Positions 21,882 to 31,885 of a stretch of DNA of 64,000 nt are shown here, one piece after another. The stretch is from Ectobius pallidus (lineage: Eukaryota; Arthropoda; Insecta; Blattodea; Ectobiidae). Under the pieces are notes generated by a model, which saw only the letters and a list, made by a program, of their open reading frames with translations, was not told where the DNA came from and searched no databases. Every line of letters starts with the position of its first letter. Position 1 is the stretch's first letter. The stretch spans positions 154,675,269 through 154,739,268 of the forward strand of contig CAXKWD010000007.1 of NCBI GenBank assembly GCA_964059195.1. Reading direction: 5' to 3'. Position numbers and translations under genes: made by a program.

Positions 21882-23649
21882 GGGGGAAGGAATAGTTCCA
21901 ACATCCATCCTGATTTGTAGAGAAAAGAATAAATTTGAAACAAAAGATCTGAACAAAATCCCGAAATTCAATCCCATTCATTTTGTTTAACTGTGAGAAA
22001 ATAAGGTGTGGCAAACTTATTGGTTTCTCTACCTTTGTTAATATAAGGAAATAAAAAATATTCTCCTATCCATAAAAGAAGTAAATTCGTAATATCTACG
22101 CTTCACAGATTTTAAGTACCTTTATTATTTGAGCTAATGTTTCCGTGCACATCCAACGCCACTTATTAACAAGACTTATTTAATTGTGAAATTTGAAGGT
22201 GGCCTTGCTCGGCAGCCATAGCAACTGAAAAAAATTAAATTGATTTTTTGGGGGTATAACACATCAATTTGTCGATCGCTTCGACTTTGTTAACACGTTC
22301 TACTTGATTAATTTCTTTACGACTCCCAGAGATATAATTTTTTTACATGGGTGTACAGAAGGGGATCATGAATGCACACCTAAATGGGAAAACATTGAAT
22401 GATTTGGACGAAACTCACTATGCTGTTTTTAAAGCTAGGGAACTCGAATCTGAGGTAGATTTTTCCCCGGGCGGTGCACTTTAGTAATGAAATGCAAAAT
22501 ATAAACCTAGCTTAAACTCGTGTTTCCTTGTATAAAATGACATGTTGATATGTACGGAGAAATTCATTTTTGCTATAAGTAAGGTCCGGAATTTTATGAA
22601 AAATAATATTTTTAATATTGCGCTCTACTAGGCCGACATGCTTACAAGACTTGAAAGAAATAACAGAGAATCTATGGTTACATTTTGCTTATTGTTGCAT
22701 TTTTTTATATTTTTTTTATAATGCATTATATTTGCTTCATATGGAAATATTTATGAATATTTTATTAATTTGACACATTTTAAACGGCATATCCCAGAAA
22801 TACTTTAAATATTTTGCATATCTTTGTTAATTCAAATATTTGCAGCATTTTTGGCTAAATTAGTGCTTTGAGAACCGACTATACATATCCTAATATTTTC
22901 GGAACTGTTTGTGTAATATTAAAGCGACGTGTCACTTCATTAGTTTCAAATTTACTAAAATTTGTTGCATTGACCTTGTTTAAAAACAAAAACAAATTTT
23001 TTTTAATGTACTTTATACAACTATTCTTTATAATGTATAATGTAAATCAGCTAACAAGAGAAGGTGAAGTATTCAAATTACTTATATGATAGAGCATACT
23101 TCATTGGTTCCGGAACATATTTTAAAAATTAGATACATTTTTCGTGCATATTTCCTCTTAACTTCCGGGCCTTAGGTATAAGAGATGGCAGTATTACAGT
23201 AACTTATATGAGAGGATTGGACAAAGCAGAGTAAATCACGTGGCCTTTATCTGCCAAGCCCGGGCAAACAGGGATTGTGGTATCAGCTGTCCTCTCCATA
23301 AGTTAATACTAACAGCATTACACCATGGCCATGTAACTTCACCTTTCCATTCGGATTGAGATACGTTAAATATACTCCAGCTTGTGAAAATAACTACAAG
23401 ACACTTACCTTTAGGCCTATATATTTCTTTTCTGGAGACAGAAAACAAATGAAATGTAAATACAAAAGATATACGTGTATTAGTTCGTCACTTGTCTTTT
23501 CTAAAGCTTCGAGAGAGATATACATTTCTTTAAAAATAAGTAAATATTTTACGCAAATGTTACTGCGAAGTTCAACTGTTTCAGGTGAGATTTGTTTGAA
23601 ATATACTGAAGTCAACCAATAGAGTCTGAACTCTTTGACATACGAAATT
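21170..23649. other. Long stretch with a microsatellite and a Helitron fragment
   Basis: A (GAAA)n array is at 21833-21880. The segment 22380-22475 is a reverse-orientation fragment of the Helitron body ('cctcagattcgagttccct' on the minus strand). The remaining sequence, including the open frames at 21474-21752 and 22868-23089, shows no recognisable domain. It could contain introns of a gene whose exons lie elsewhere. Confidence 0.45.
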
Positions 23650-23683
23650 ACACGTCGTATGATGTTCGACATTTATAAGAACT

Positions 23684-24039
23684 TTTTTTATTTTCATTTC
23701 AGCTGTGTTTATACTCTTTTTTTAGCTACGAGGCCACGGCAGGAGTTCGGGATCTGTGTCTGTACAGTAGGGTAGGCCATGGAATTATTGCTTGTAAATT
23801 GTTGCTATTGTCAGTGTATTTAAAGGAGTAAATTTCAACTGATATTAATTTAATTGGATATGATGCAGGATGAAATGGTGAGGATGATTCATGGTATGTA
23901 AATATCCAATTGGCATTTGTCTTTACGACTGGGGAAACCATGAAAAAACCCGTGTCAAATTGGCCGGCCACAGGATTTGAACATGGGACCTCCCGAATGC
24001 GAGTCCAAGACTTTACCATCTCGGCCACCTTGCTCGGTA
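23684..24039 (-). mobile_element. SINE-2 copy 2, with target duplication
   Basis: On the minus strand it has a complete tRNA-like head, box A TGGCCGAGATGG and box B-like GTTCAAATCC, then the GGCCGGCCAATTTGACA motif and the body shared with 9211-9562. An exact 10-bp duplication TATAAGAACT flanks it (23674-23683 and 24040-24049). The 111-codon open frame on this strand is only the SINE read through. Confidence 0.85.
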
Positions 24040-24385
24040 TATAAGAACTTAATAGGCTCACACGAATAACAAAACTAGCTAGCGCTCGTTTGGTTATTTT
24101 CGTGCTTGTCCGTTAAGTTCTATGTAGGCCTAACGGTCTTATATCGTAAATAACTAGTAAAGAATTCAGCAAATTTTATAATATGCATTTTAATGTTCAT
24201 TTCGAGTTATTTTACTATGTTATGTTACATGTAAGAACAACTGTTTTATAGGATAATCCCTCCTCCAATAGTTGGCCTGGTAAGATTGCATGGAAATATT
24301 TATATAGGTATATGGTGTAGATTGTGCTAGATTAAGTGGAGTTTATATAGCTCTCCAATAATGTAATAAATACTCATGTTTTACA

Positions 24386-24660
24386 AAACCCGCAGTACAC
24401 AGCCGAGATAGTGTGCTCCTAAGAATTCCTGCAGCACCGCCTGCTAAGAACGATTAGAAAACCCGCAATACACAGCCGGCAGGGAATGCTCCTAGAATTC
24501 CTTGGTTGCTTATGTGTGCAGCACCGCCTGCTAACAACGACTAGAAAACCCGCAATACACAGCCGAGAGAGAATGCTTCTTTTTCCTTGGTTGCTTATGT
24601 GTGTAGGACAGCCTGGTGACGACTTGAAAACCCGCAATGCACAGCCGAGAGAGAATGGTT
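24386..24660. repeat. Tandem repeat, four units of about 60-100 bp
   Basis: Each unit contains 'aaaacccgcaatacacagcc' and most contain 'cagcaccgcctgctaac' and 'ccttggttgcttatgtgtg'. Units are 80-95% alike by eye. It lies inside the inverted-repeat structure at 23650-25680. The Arg/Ser/Cys-rich open frame on the minus strand is a product of the repetition. Confidence 0.8.
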
Positions 24661-24769
24661 AACAATACTAGACATTTTTTATTCTTAATTCGAATGTACT
24701 CATGTAATTCAGAAATTAAAATTTTGTCCGTAAACTATATACCGGCCGACAGAACAAAAACGTACACTA

Positions 24770-25376
24770 AGTGAGCGTTCACACCGAAGTAGCATAGCAC
24801 GCGAATCGCACTACCTGGATGCATGCTGCACATCGAGTTGCATGGTTCACAGTTTTGCATTCATACCGAAGTAGCGAATGTGATCTGCAGTTTAACGTAA
24901 ATTATATATTTTCACTTGAACTATTGAGAAACCCATTTAAAATAATGTAATTTACCTAAAGAAGATATAGTTTCAGGAATTTTAATCCAGGTTTTTTTCC
25001 TACTAGTTTCGATTGCCATATCGTATAGTACAAATGTATGTTATGTACAAATTGTAGCTCTCTTTCCAGCAGTTTTCATGACATCTTTGCCTTAATCTAC
25101 CAACACACAAGCGAATATGTGTTGAATTTTCTTAACAATTAGAAAACAGCTGAAAAGGCAACTGTACGCATACGTCATCCCGAGTAGCGTCGCATGAAAT
25201 AAGTCCAGATCTATCTGAAGAAATGAATGTCGCACTCTGCGAGCTGCACTCTTACCACGCTACTTCGGCGTGAAGACTTGAACCTGTTTATTTGGGATTT
25301 AAAATAAGTAGCGCACAACCTGCATCCAGGTAGCACGTCGCAAGTGGCATGCTACTTCGGTGTGAATGCTCCCTAA
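24770..25376. mobile_element. Miniature element with long ACACCGAAGTAGCA inverted ends
   Basis: Left end AGTGAGCGTTCACACCGAAG and right end (other strand) AGGGAGCATTCACACCGAAG continue as an inverted match for about 60 bp (CTACCTGGATGCA near both). 'ccgaagtagc' occurs again just inside. No transposase. The target duplication is uncertain (TAA/TTA-like), so superfamily is left open. Confidence 0.7.
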
Positions 25377-25723
25377 CACAATATTTTTTTCTTGCTCAAA
25401 ACATACTTGCGTCCTTCATTTCTTATCATTCATTCAAAGTCTATAGCGAAGGATTCTTCAATACAGTACAACAAAATTGCAATAAATGTTGTGAAGAGTA
25501 TACAGGATAATGTTTAGCAGTATTTTTTTTTTTTATCGAAGTAAGAATTGTTAATAGTTATTTACGATGTAATACCGTAAAATATAACTTATCAGGCAAG
25601 CACGAAGTTAACAAAATGAGCGTTATTTGTGTGAACCTGTTAAGTTCTTATAATGGTCGAACATCGTACGACGTTTTATGTTATTTTGAATCGTAAATTA
25701 TTTTAAAAGTAAAATAATTTCAG

Positions 25724-25881
25724 TTCCGCGTGTGCTTAGAATAACAATCGAAAAACTTTTTGGTGATAGTGGATATCAGGCTCTCTTGGTTGGCAATTCA
25801 CTGAAACAGTTGAACTTACCAGAAACATCTGCGCTTATATTGAATTGTGATCTATTTGTAAAGAAATTTATTTCTCTCTAA
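25724..25881 (+). CDS. Candidate terminal exon, unknown protein
   Basis: A good 3' splice site (T-rich run ending ATTTCAG at 25717-25723) is followed by an open frame of 51 codons ending in TAA at 25879-25881; AATAAA sits at 25895-25900. The translation has an ordinary globular composition: IEKLFGDSGYQALLVGNS, then LPETSALILNC, with no low-complexity bias. The first complete codon would be CCG, with two bases completing a split codon. I do not recognise the family. No upstream exon is visible nearby, and it lies immediately outside a probable DNA element, so it might instead be a transposon remnant or chance. Confidence 0.25.
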
Positions 25882-26469
25882 GTTATACGAACTTAATAAA
25901 GAAAATAATTAAATACTAATCAAGATAAGAACCAACGAGCCGCTTTTGATTTCAGCTTTATGATCGCGAGACTCGTGACTTGTCGGTTGAGGTAACTTCA
26001 CCCTCACTTAAGGGATGAATCAGCTCGGCTTTCCCCATCACCTGCTTACACACGTTATTGTTTTTTCATAGAGGTTTGTTCTAACTCGCAGTAGCACATG
26101 TTGTGTAATATATAGTTCATTATGCAGTTACTAAAATGCAGTTGTAACAAAGAGCACTGGTTCAAATTGTGATCACGATACTGGCTTATTTTTTCTCGCC
26201 CACGTTATAAAACAGTGTATCATACATTTTTCTTAGCCAATCGTTCAAATTTGTGAAATAACTGTTAGACTTATTGTAATGAATTACGCACCGCGGAGCG
26301 TGCAGACAGCTGTTTAGACAACGTTTCTCCACCGCCCAGTATGACAATTTTTGCAATCACCGTGAGAAATTTCACATTGAAAAAGGCGTAGTGATTTTTA
26401 AAACTTTCAGTTCTTTTCGAACTCAAAGTTGGTTCCTCTGGAGTGTTATAATTTTATAATTTTCACCTT
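25882..26469. other. No gene recognised
   Basis: Non-repetitive within this window. No open frame, inverted ends or RNA structure could be supported. Confidence 0.4.
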
Positions 26470-26502
<33 letters not shown>

Positions 26503-26668
26503 GTAATAATAATAATTTGTATTCATATATTATATCATATATGTACATGTAGAGTGCACAAATGATGTTGGACACGTCAGATCTTACATGCTAAGTATTA
26601 CTTACCGGTACATGCATTTATTCTCATACACACACTTATGCTTGTATTTTCTTACTCTGGTATAGGCC

Positions 26669-26934
26669 CATAGGCGTAACCAGGCCGACCATATGGGGGG
26701 GTTATAACATCTATAGAGGGGGGTTCCGGGGTCTTCCCCCCGGAAAATTTAAAAAATTAAGATGCACAATAACGAGTTTTAAGCTTCCCACGCTTTAAAC
26801 TCATTAAGTAATTTATGAGATTTTTTAAAAAAAGGTGATATATCACAATAATGAAATAAATAGTACAATTTTCCCTTTTTTAATCAATGGGGGGGTTCAA
26901 ACCCCCAAAAAAACCCCCCCTCGTTACGCCTATG
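26669..26934. mobile_element. hAT-like family E, copy 1
   Basis: Inverted ends CATAGGCGTAACCAGG and CTCGTTACGCCTATG with an exact 8-bp duplication TATAGGCC (26661-26668 and 26935-26942). G- and C-runs adjoin both ends. At 266 bp it is non-coding. Copy 2 is at 47758-48195. Confidence 0.85.
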
Positions 26935-27022
26935 TATAGGCCAACAAATTATAAATTAAATATATTTTTATTAGAAGTACAATACCTTGGAATAGAATAA
27001 ATAATGTTTTAAACATTGTTAG

Positions 27023-27240
27023 CTAGTCTATAAAATAAATAAATACTGCATACAAAATTGACCTTAGGCCTATAGAAGAATTAATTACAGAGCAAGGGAG
27101 GAACAGACAATATTTATATTGATGTTCGTAGGCCATATATCCATCTACTGAATAAAAGGCATGCTGCAGTAGAAAGGATTTGACTTCACGTTTAAATTTC
27201 GTTCTCTAATTTGGCATGGTAGTTTGTTAAACATTTTAAT
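27023..27240 (-). pseudogene. Non-LTR reverse transcriptase C-terminus, frameshifted
   Basis: Two frames join across a frameshift near 27200: RIKMFNKLPCQIRE upstream and KFKREVKSFLLQHAFYSVDG downstream, ending at TAG (27023-27025). The K-x-F-N-x-L-P then K-F-K-x-x-V-K-x-F-L-L sequence is the usual C-terminal end of CR1/Jockey-like elements. The core polymerase domain is absent. The same type of C-terminus is at 44303-44521. Confidence 0.72.
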
Positions 27241-27558
27241 TCTTGTGTTTAGTACATTGTTCTTGTAGATTCTTTTCTAAAGTATTGTACGTGTATTACG
27301 TTAAAGTATATCTGAATTTGTTTTAATGTTATTTATAGAGACCGGATTTTAAAGGAAATTATTTTTTTTTATATTTCATCTCAAAACGTGATAAAATTTT
27401 ACAGGACATTTCTGAGTAAGTTTCAACTGCAAATGACCTGGTTTTAACTTCCTTTTTTAGGCTCATCTTTTTTTTTTTTTTTTTTAACTTTCCCTTTACA
27501 GTACCTTTTTTTTGCTAATTTATTTTGATACTTTCGTAAATTACCCAGTATTTGGTAA

Positions 27559-27842
27559 TATGAAAAAATTAAAAATTGTTTTCACTGGTTCACCATTGAA
27601 AAAATAATTCCTCTCAGCAGAATAGAGCGTTACAGGGAAATCACAGGCTTGCCATTGACTAAGTTTCCCATTATAACAAGGTGGGGAACATGGATTTCGT
27701 GTGCTATTTTCCTCTGTGAGAATTCCAACAAGATTAAGGAATTTCTTCAGTCATTAGAATGTGTAAATGTTAAACGTTATCAAGTTCAACTCTTTTCTAA
27801 TGAAATAAAAGTAAAACATAAAACAAACATGTATCTCTCTGT
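27559..27842 (+). pseudogene. hAT-like transposase fragment
   Basis: The frame reads IERYREITGLPLTKFPIITR followed by WGTWISCAIFLCENSNKIKE. The phrase (F/K)P-x-x-TRWGTW followed by an alanine- and aromatic-rich helix with YCEN-like end is familiar from the catalytic-core region of hAT-like transposases with DUF659-type domains. No start is present; the fragment begins after an in-frame stop at 27556-27558. The frame runs without a break across the LINE insertion point and ends with the LINE's own stop at 28036-28038, giving an accidental 159-residue chimeric open frame. Family assignment is by motif memory only. Confidence 0.6.
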
Positions 27843-28063
27843 AATACGAGAACAATTAAACATATTCTCAGTACAGGATAAAATATTAGAATATAGATGC
27901 AACTGGGAAGAACACTTACAGAGAATGGACAGCTCAAGGATTCCAAAAAAGATGTTACACTACAAACCCATAGGCAAAAGAGATCCGGGAAGACCTAGAC
28001 TCAGATGGATTGAGGCCGGAACAGGCCGATTGGCCTAATCTCTGTTAGGCAGAAGAAGAAGAA
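27843..28063 (+). mobile_element. LINE-3-type 3' end with target duplication
   Basis: It codes for the last part of a non-LTR protein: LNIFSVQDKILEYRCNWEEH, then LQRM and GRPRLRW, ending in TAA at 28036-28038. A short 3' sequence and a GAA-repeat tail follow. An exact 12-bp duplication GTATCTCTCTGT flanks it (27831-27842 and 28064-28075). It is an extremely 5'-truncated insertion within the hAT element at 27336-28195. Confidence 0.82.
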
Positions 28064-28203
28064 GTATCTCTCTGTTGAATTTTTACACTCAATTATACTT
28101 TTATATCTCTTTTTCCCCCACCTTTTTTTGGCAATAATTTTTCCTTTTTTCGTCCTTCTTTTGGGTAAAATTTTCCCTTTAAAATCCGGTCTCTAGTTAT
28201 TTA

Positions 28204-28763
28204 TATGTTGTTTTATAAAAAATAATATTTCAAGGAGAAGTTATTTTTACCTTCGACTGTCTAAAATATTTTTGCTTTATCAATCGGGAATCCATCAGTC
28301 ACAAAATCTAGATTGGCTACCTCTATGTAAAAAAACATTATCTGTAACAACAACCTAGAAGCTTTGATTAAAAGTCGGCTTGCACGTAGGGTTGACTATC
28401 ATCGCTGTCATTATGCCCAACACGTCCCCTCCACCACACCGAGTTGGAATCGAAAGCAAAACAATGGAGCAGAAAATTGGACAGCTGGGGGTTATCAGTC
28501 TGGAGCTGGAAATTGATCACCGCTTGCTAGAGCTGGAGACCTCGCTAATTCCAGCAAATCTCTGTCATCCCTCCCGCCCAAAGCCTCTGCATTTCCTCTT
28601 CCAATCCTCGATAAAGACGTCTGTCTTAGATTGCCTCATGCACTTCTTAGTCTCGTCCCACTATAAACGTGTTTTTTATGTGTTGTACAAAGTTGGAGAC
28701 ACTTGAACTAAAGGAAAGGAAGATTTTACGAAAAATCATTTGACCAAAATTTCAGGATAATAA
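28204..28763. other. Unassigned, partly GC-richer stretch
   Basis: The part 28380-28700 is richer in G+C and open on the plus strand for 108 codons, with composition heavy in Pro, Leu, Ser and His. I recognise no domain. Since it lies directly upstream of a LINE-4 fragment, it may be older LINE or other transposon sequence. Confidence 0.35.
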
Positions 28764-29156
28764 GATAATATAGGCTACATCAAGAATGAAACCCTCTACA
28801 AGAAAATTGAAAAACTTTCAGATACTATGCGAAAAAGGAGGATAAATTTCTATAGTCATCTTCTCCGAATGGACTCTGATAGATTAACCAAACAAATCTT
28901 TGACTTCATCCGCAACCGCAAAACAAAACACAACTGGTTTAAAGAAACTTAAAAAGACCTAGTCGACTTAAAAATTACAGAAAATTCACTACTCGATCGA
29001 ACGGCTAAAATGTTAACTAAAGACGAAAATACAAGGTTCCAAGACAGGTCGACACTGAAATCCAAACCCATTATCTCGGAAGAAGAGAGGAAAAGAAGAT
29101 CAGAAAGAATGAAGAAATACTGGGCATTTAGGAAGGAACAACACTCAAAGAAATGA
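28764..29156 (+). pseudogene. LINE-4 protein C-terminal region, one internal stop
   Basis: The frame reads RKRRINFYSHLLRMDSDRLT, IFDFIRNRKTKHNWFKET, a TAA, then KDLVDLKITENSLLDRTAKM and ends ERKRRSERMKKYWAFRKEQ before its stop at 29154-29156. The order FY-x-H-L-x-R-M, then K-x-x-WF-x-E-x-x-KDL, then a basic SERM-x-x-YW tail is the familiar end of an insect endonuclease/reverse-transcriptase LINE. The polymerase core is missing and one stop interrupts the frame, so it is a truncated dead copy. A GAAGAA-rich stretch follows at 29190. Confidence 0.72.
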
Positions 29157-29249
29157 CTGTTTCAACCTACCCCAAAGAGGATGAAACGAAAGAAGAAGAA
29201 AGACAAAGTTTGATTGTGAACAGACAGTAGTTTTAATTTACTGTAGATC

Positions 29250-29810
29250 AAGGCTTTCATGCAGTTCAGAAAATCTTATCTTCTCGTCATCTGTCCAGAA
29301 GTCTAAAAATAAAATTTTTAAAGACAATTATCTTGCCGTTTGTATTATATGGCCGTGAGACATGGTCGCTTACTCTTCGGAAAGGATATAATCTAGAGTA
29401 TTCGAAAACAGGGTACTTAGGAAAATATTTGGGCCTAAGATGAAAATGGGGACTGGAGAAAACTGCATAACGACGAGCTTCATAACCTGTACTAGTCACC
29501 GGATATAGTAAGGGTAATTAAATCACGGAAGATGAAATGGGCTGGACATGTTGCGCGCATGGGGAGGAAAGTCATATCTAAAAAATATTGACTGGGAGAC
29601 CCGAAGGGAAAAGGCCACTTGGAAGACCTAGACGTAGGTGGGAAGACAATATTAGGATAGACTTAAGAGAAATAGGATTTGAGAGGGATGGTTGGATGGA
29701 GTTAGCACAGAATAGGGTTGAATGGCGGGTTCAGGTAAGCGCGGCAATCAACCTTCTGGTTCCATAAAGTAGATAATATTCCTTTAGCTTGCTTAGGAAT
29801 TGTCTATTTC
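29250..29810 (+). pseudogene. LINE-2 reverse transcriptase C-terminal part, frameshifted
   Basis: Across changing frames it encodes LPFVLYGRETWSLTLRKG, then IKSRKMKWAGHVARMGRK, then GRPRRRWEDNIRIDLREIGF and MELAQNRVEWR. These are the post-polymerase blocks of many insect LINEs: LYG-x-ETW-x-LT, (M)-x-W-x-GHVARM and GRPR-x-RW-x-DN. At least two frameshifts and one stop separate the blocks. The 3' end shares 'agcttgcttaggaattgtc' with the other LINE-2 copies at 12154, 16866 and 62806. It is the longest LINE-2 copy in the window. Confidence 0.8.
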
Positions 29811-29947
29811 CATTGAGTTCGTTTGTATATCAGGGCAAGAAATTTCAAGTCTGAAGTCAGTAACCAAGCCAAGTGTTTTAGTCTACATCATTCTAGCATT
29901 ACAATCTTTTAGGAAGTATGACGAACTACCCCTCCGATATTTGTTAT

Positions 29948-30850
29948 TAAGTGCCAGTATGGTACTTTATGAGATTGTGTGGGGGACGAAAAAATGTCTG
30001 TCCGTCTGTCTGTCCGTCTGTCTGTCCGTCCGTCTGTCCGTGCGTCTGTACGCACCATAACTCAAGTACGCTTTTTCGGATTTTCATGAAACTTGGTATA
30101 AACATTCATAATGTCGATGGGAAGAACCCTATTGATATTGAACCAAATCGGTTCACCGGTACCGGAGTAATGCCCGGCGCCTTTCTCATAGAAAGGCGCC
30201 ATCACTCAAATACGCTGTAACGGATATCCATGAAACTTGGTATACCCATTTATGACGTCCATGAGAAGTGCCCTATTGAATTTGAACCTAATCTGTTGAC
30301 CGGTACCGGAGTAAAACCCAATTTAGTGTATATTTTAAAGACGCGGTAACTCAAATACGCTTTACCGGATTTTTATGAAACTTGGTATACACATTTACAA
30401 TGTCCATGGGAAGACGTCTATTCATAATGGATAAAATCGGTTGATCTGTTTCGGAGTAATGCTCAATTTAGTGTCTATTTTATGGCAATATACGTATTCG
30501 AAAGAATTTATAAAAAAAATGAAAATCAGTTATCTTGACAATATAGCCTATTGTTTTACTGTGATCTTATAAGGCCTTGGAAATTAAAATACAGGTAGCT
30601 ATGACAAAAAACACGATTGTTTTACATGCGCTTATCCAACTAGACCGTTAAAATGACCCAGGTGGCCGAGATGGTAGACCTTTCTTCTTCCGTAAGCCCT
30701 GCTTAATGAATAAATCTGGAGTTAACTTGGAAATCAATTTAAAAAAAAAAACATATTCTGCATATCATAATTGCAGTCATAACTGATTAAACAAAAACAT
30801 ACTGGTACTTTTTTACATCAGTTTACCTGATTTTATTTACATATAAAAAA
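29948..30850 (+). repeat. Repeat family Y, copy with a triplicated 145-bp unit
   Basis: It starts TAAGTGCCAGTATGGTACT and includes a (TGTC)n run (29995-30052). A unit containing 'atgaaacttggtata' and 'ggtaccggagtaa' occurs three times here (from about 30056, 30200 and 30346) but once at 40916-41182 and 43488-43718. The 3' part carries a short SINE-2-like word (GGTGGCCGAGATGG, 30660-30673) and ends in TTTACATCAGTTTACCTGA. It is non-autonomous, with no coding remnant. A 25-nt hairpin GGCGCCTTTCT/AGAAAGGCGCC lies at 30176-30200. Confidence 0.65.
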
Positions 30851-31094
30851 TTATTACAAATATCCCTTTTAAAAATAAATAAGTAACGAACGTACTCTAA
30901 ACTGTTTTACAAAATTTTATAGCCTAGCGTTTGATGTAAAATGTTCACAGAGAAACAAAGGGGACAGAGTGAAGAGTGGGAGAATTAGAGAACAGGTAGA
31001 TAAAAAGCCAGTGAGAAATGCCAGTGAACTTGTCTTTAAGATGTAGAAAATCTTCTCGGGTTTGCAGCCAGGTGAGAAGTTTGTTGTGGTCCAA

Positions 31095-31127
31095 CGTTTC
31101 CGAGGCTGACGCTGCCTCCATCCTCAG
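31095..31127 (-). ncRNA. Hammerhead-ribozyme-like core (Penelope-associated)
   Basis: On the minus strand CTGAGGA (core CUGANGA) is followed by a stem GAGGC/GCCTC with a 7-nt loop and then GAAA, the three invariant parts of a type I hammerhead. Published work reports hammerhead motifs in Penelope-like elements, which fits the position just after the GIY-YIG frame. The cleavage triplet and stems I and III are not clear, so activity is unproven. Confidence 0.4.
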
Positions 31128-31198
31128 GGTATCTGAAGTATCGAGTTTTAACATGTAGGGGATATATATACCAACCCGTGTTGGGTGGAGTCGACCAA

Positions 31199-31750
31199 TC
31201 AGGGAGCAGCTGTTCTGTTTTCGGTCCTTTTCCGGGCCAAAATGTTCCTTTTACCTTTCAGGTCCTGAATGCATTTGTTCCAGGCCTGGTTGATAGTGAA
31301 ACCTTCATCCCTGTTAAAGTTTGTGTCTTCCAATCTAATTTCAATTGCCTCTCTGATGATCAGGTCCCAATAGCGTGCTGTCTTGGCGAGTACTGTTGTG
31401 TTTTTAAATTCTATTCTGTGGCCTGGTCCAGAATTAATGGTGTGGTCTGCAACTGCTGATTTGTCCGGGTAGAAGAGTCTAATGCATCTCTCGTGTTGAT
31501 TGCAGCGCTGTTCAATTGTGCGTGAAGTCTGTCCGATGTAGGCTTTACCGCATTCACACGGGATGCGATAAACACCCGGAGTTCTAAGTCCCATGTTGTC
31601 TTTCACTGGTCGTAGGAGGTTCTTAATTTTGGGGGGTGGCATGGACACTGTACGGATCTGGTGTTTCATTAGAATCCTTTCTAGCTTCCTGGACAGGTTT
31701 CCAAAGTATGGCAGGTAGGCAGTTCTAGTCTTTTCTCTTTGGGCGGTGGT
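31199..31750 (-). pseudogene. Penelope-like protein C-terminus with GIY-YIG endonuclease domain
   Basis: The open frame begins in the flanking SINE, but the element's own part starts near TTAQREKTRTAYLPYFGNLS. The GIY-YIG domain shows GVYRIPC (Y is the first catalytic tyrosine), then GKAYIGQTSRTIEQR with the conserved YIGQT and arginine, H in NQHE, and REAIEIR, whose glutamate would bind metal. It ends in NFNRDEGFTINQAWNKC, a typical close for this domain in arthropod Penelope elements. All key residues visible in the family pattern are kept, so the nuclease domain itself looks undamaged. The reverse transcriptase that should lie upstream is missing, so the element is dead. The domain nicks DNA at the target site in active relatives. 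Confidence 0.78.
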
Positions 31751-31885
31751 TTCCTGAGAACCGGTCCGGTCCGGTAGAATAGCAAAGATTGGAAAAGAAA
31801 GAGACTTGGAAAGTTTAGGTGAAATAAAGTGAATAATCACGAATCGGAACGCGTGGAAGCGAAGGATAGCAGTAAATTCAGTAAG

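Larger units (their letters stand above)
23650..25680. repeat. About 2 kb structure with inverted 130-bp ends
   Basis: The left segment (23650-23683 plus 24050-24155, split by a SINE) is an inverted match of 25545-25680: CGTCGTAYGATGTTCGAC, then 'ataagaactta', 'gtgcttg' and 'tcgtaaataact' in the same order. This arrangement resembles the ends of a DNA transposon. The interior holds a tandem repeat and another miniature element, but no coding remnant. Confidence 0.55.
26470..27290 (-). mobile_element. LINE-5-type fragment with (ATT)n tail, split by a hAT miniature element
   Basis: A (TAA)n array (26470-26517) is the 3' tail on the minus strand. Upstream come a 3' untranslated region and the C-terminal coding remnant (27023-27240). 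A complete hAT-like element with its duplication (26669-26934) interrupts the untranslated part, so the LINE inserted first. Confidence 0.7.
27336..28195. mobile_element. hAT element with transposase remnant, hosting a LINE
   Basis: Ends TAGAGACCGGATTTTAAAGG and CCTTTAAAATCCGGTCTCTA (the latter preceded by CC) are flanked by an exact 8-bp duplication GTTATTTA (27328-27335 and 28196-28203). It keeps a piece of hAT transposase coding (27559-27842) and is interrupted by a LINE 3' end (27843-28063). Without the LINE it is about 630 bp. The termini resemble those of 46746-47510 (TAGGGACCGG). Confidence 0.85.
30920..31755 (-). mobile_element. Penelope-like element, 3' part
   Basis: This minus-strand fragment consists of the C-terminal coding part with a GIY-YIG endonuclease domain (31199-31750), then a TATATATA run, a hammerhead-like motif (31095-31127) and a further short open stretch. 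Penelope-like elements are unusual retroelements combining a telomerase-like reverse transcriptase with GIY-YIG. The reverse transcriptase is lost. The left border is estimated. Confidence 0.75.

Noticed and set aside
23726..24061. 111-codon open frame on the minus strand
   Set aside because: It lies within SINE-2 copy 2 and is shared structure of a tRNA-derived element, not a gene.
24386..24660. CRISPR-like array
   Set aside because: Units are long, contiguous and share nearly all sequence; there are no distinct spacers, and the window is eukaryotic.
29995..30052. Cys/Val/Ser-rich peptide
   Set aside because: It is the (TGTC)n run inside repeat family Y.
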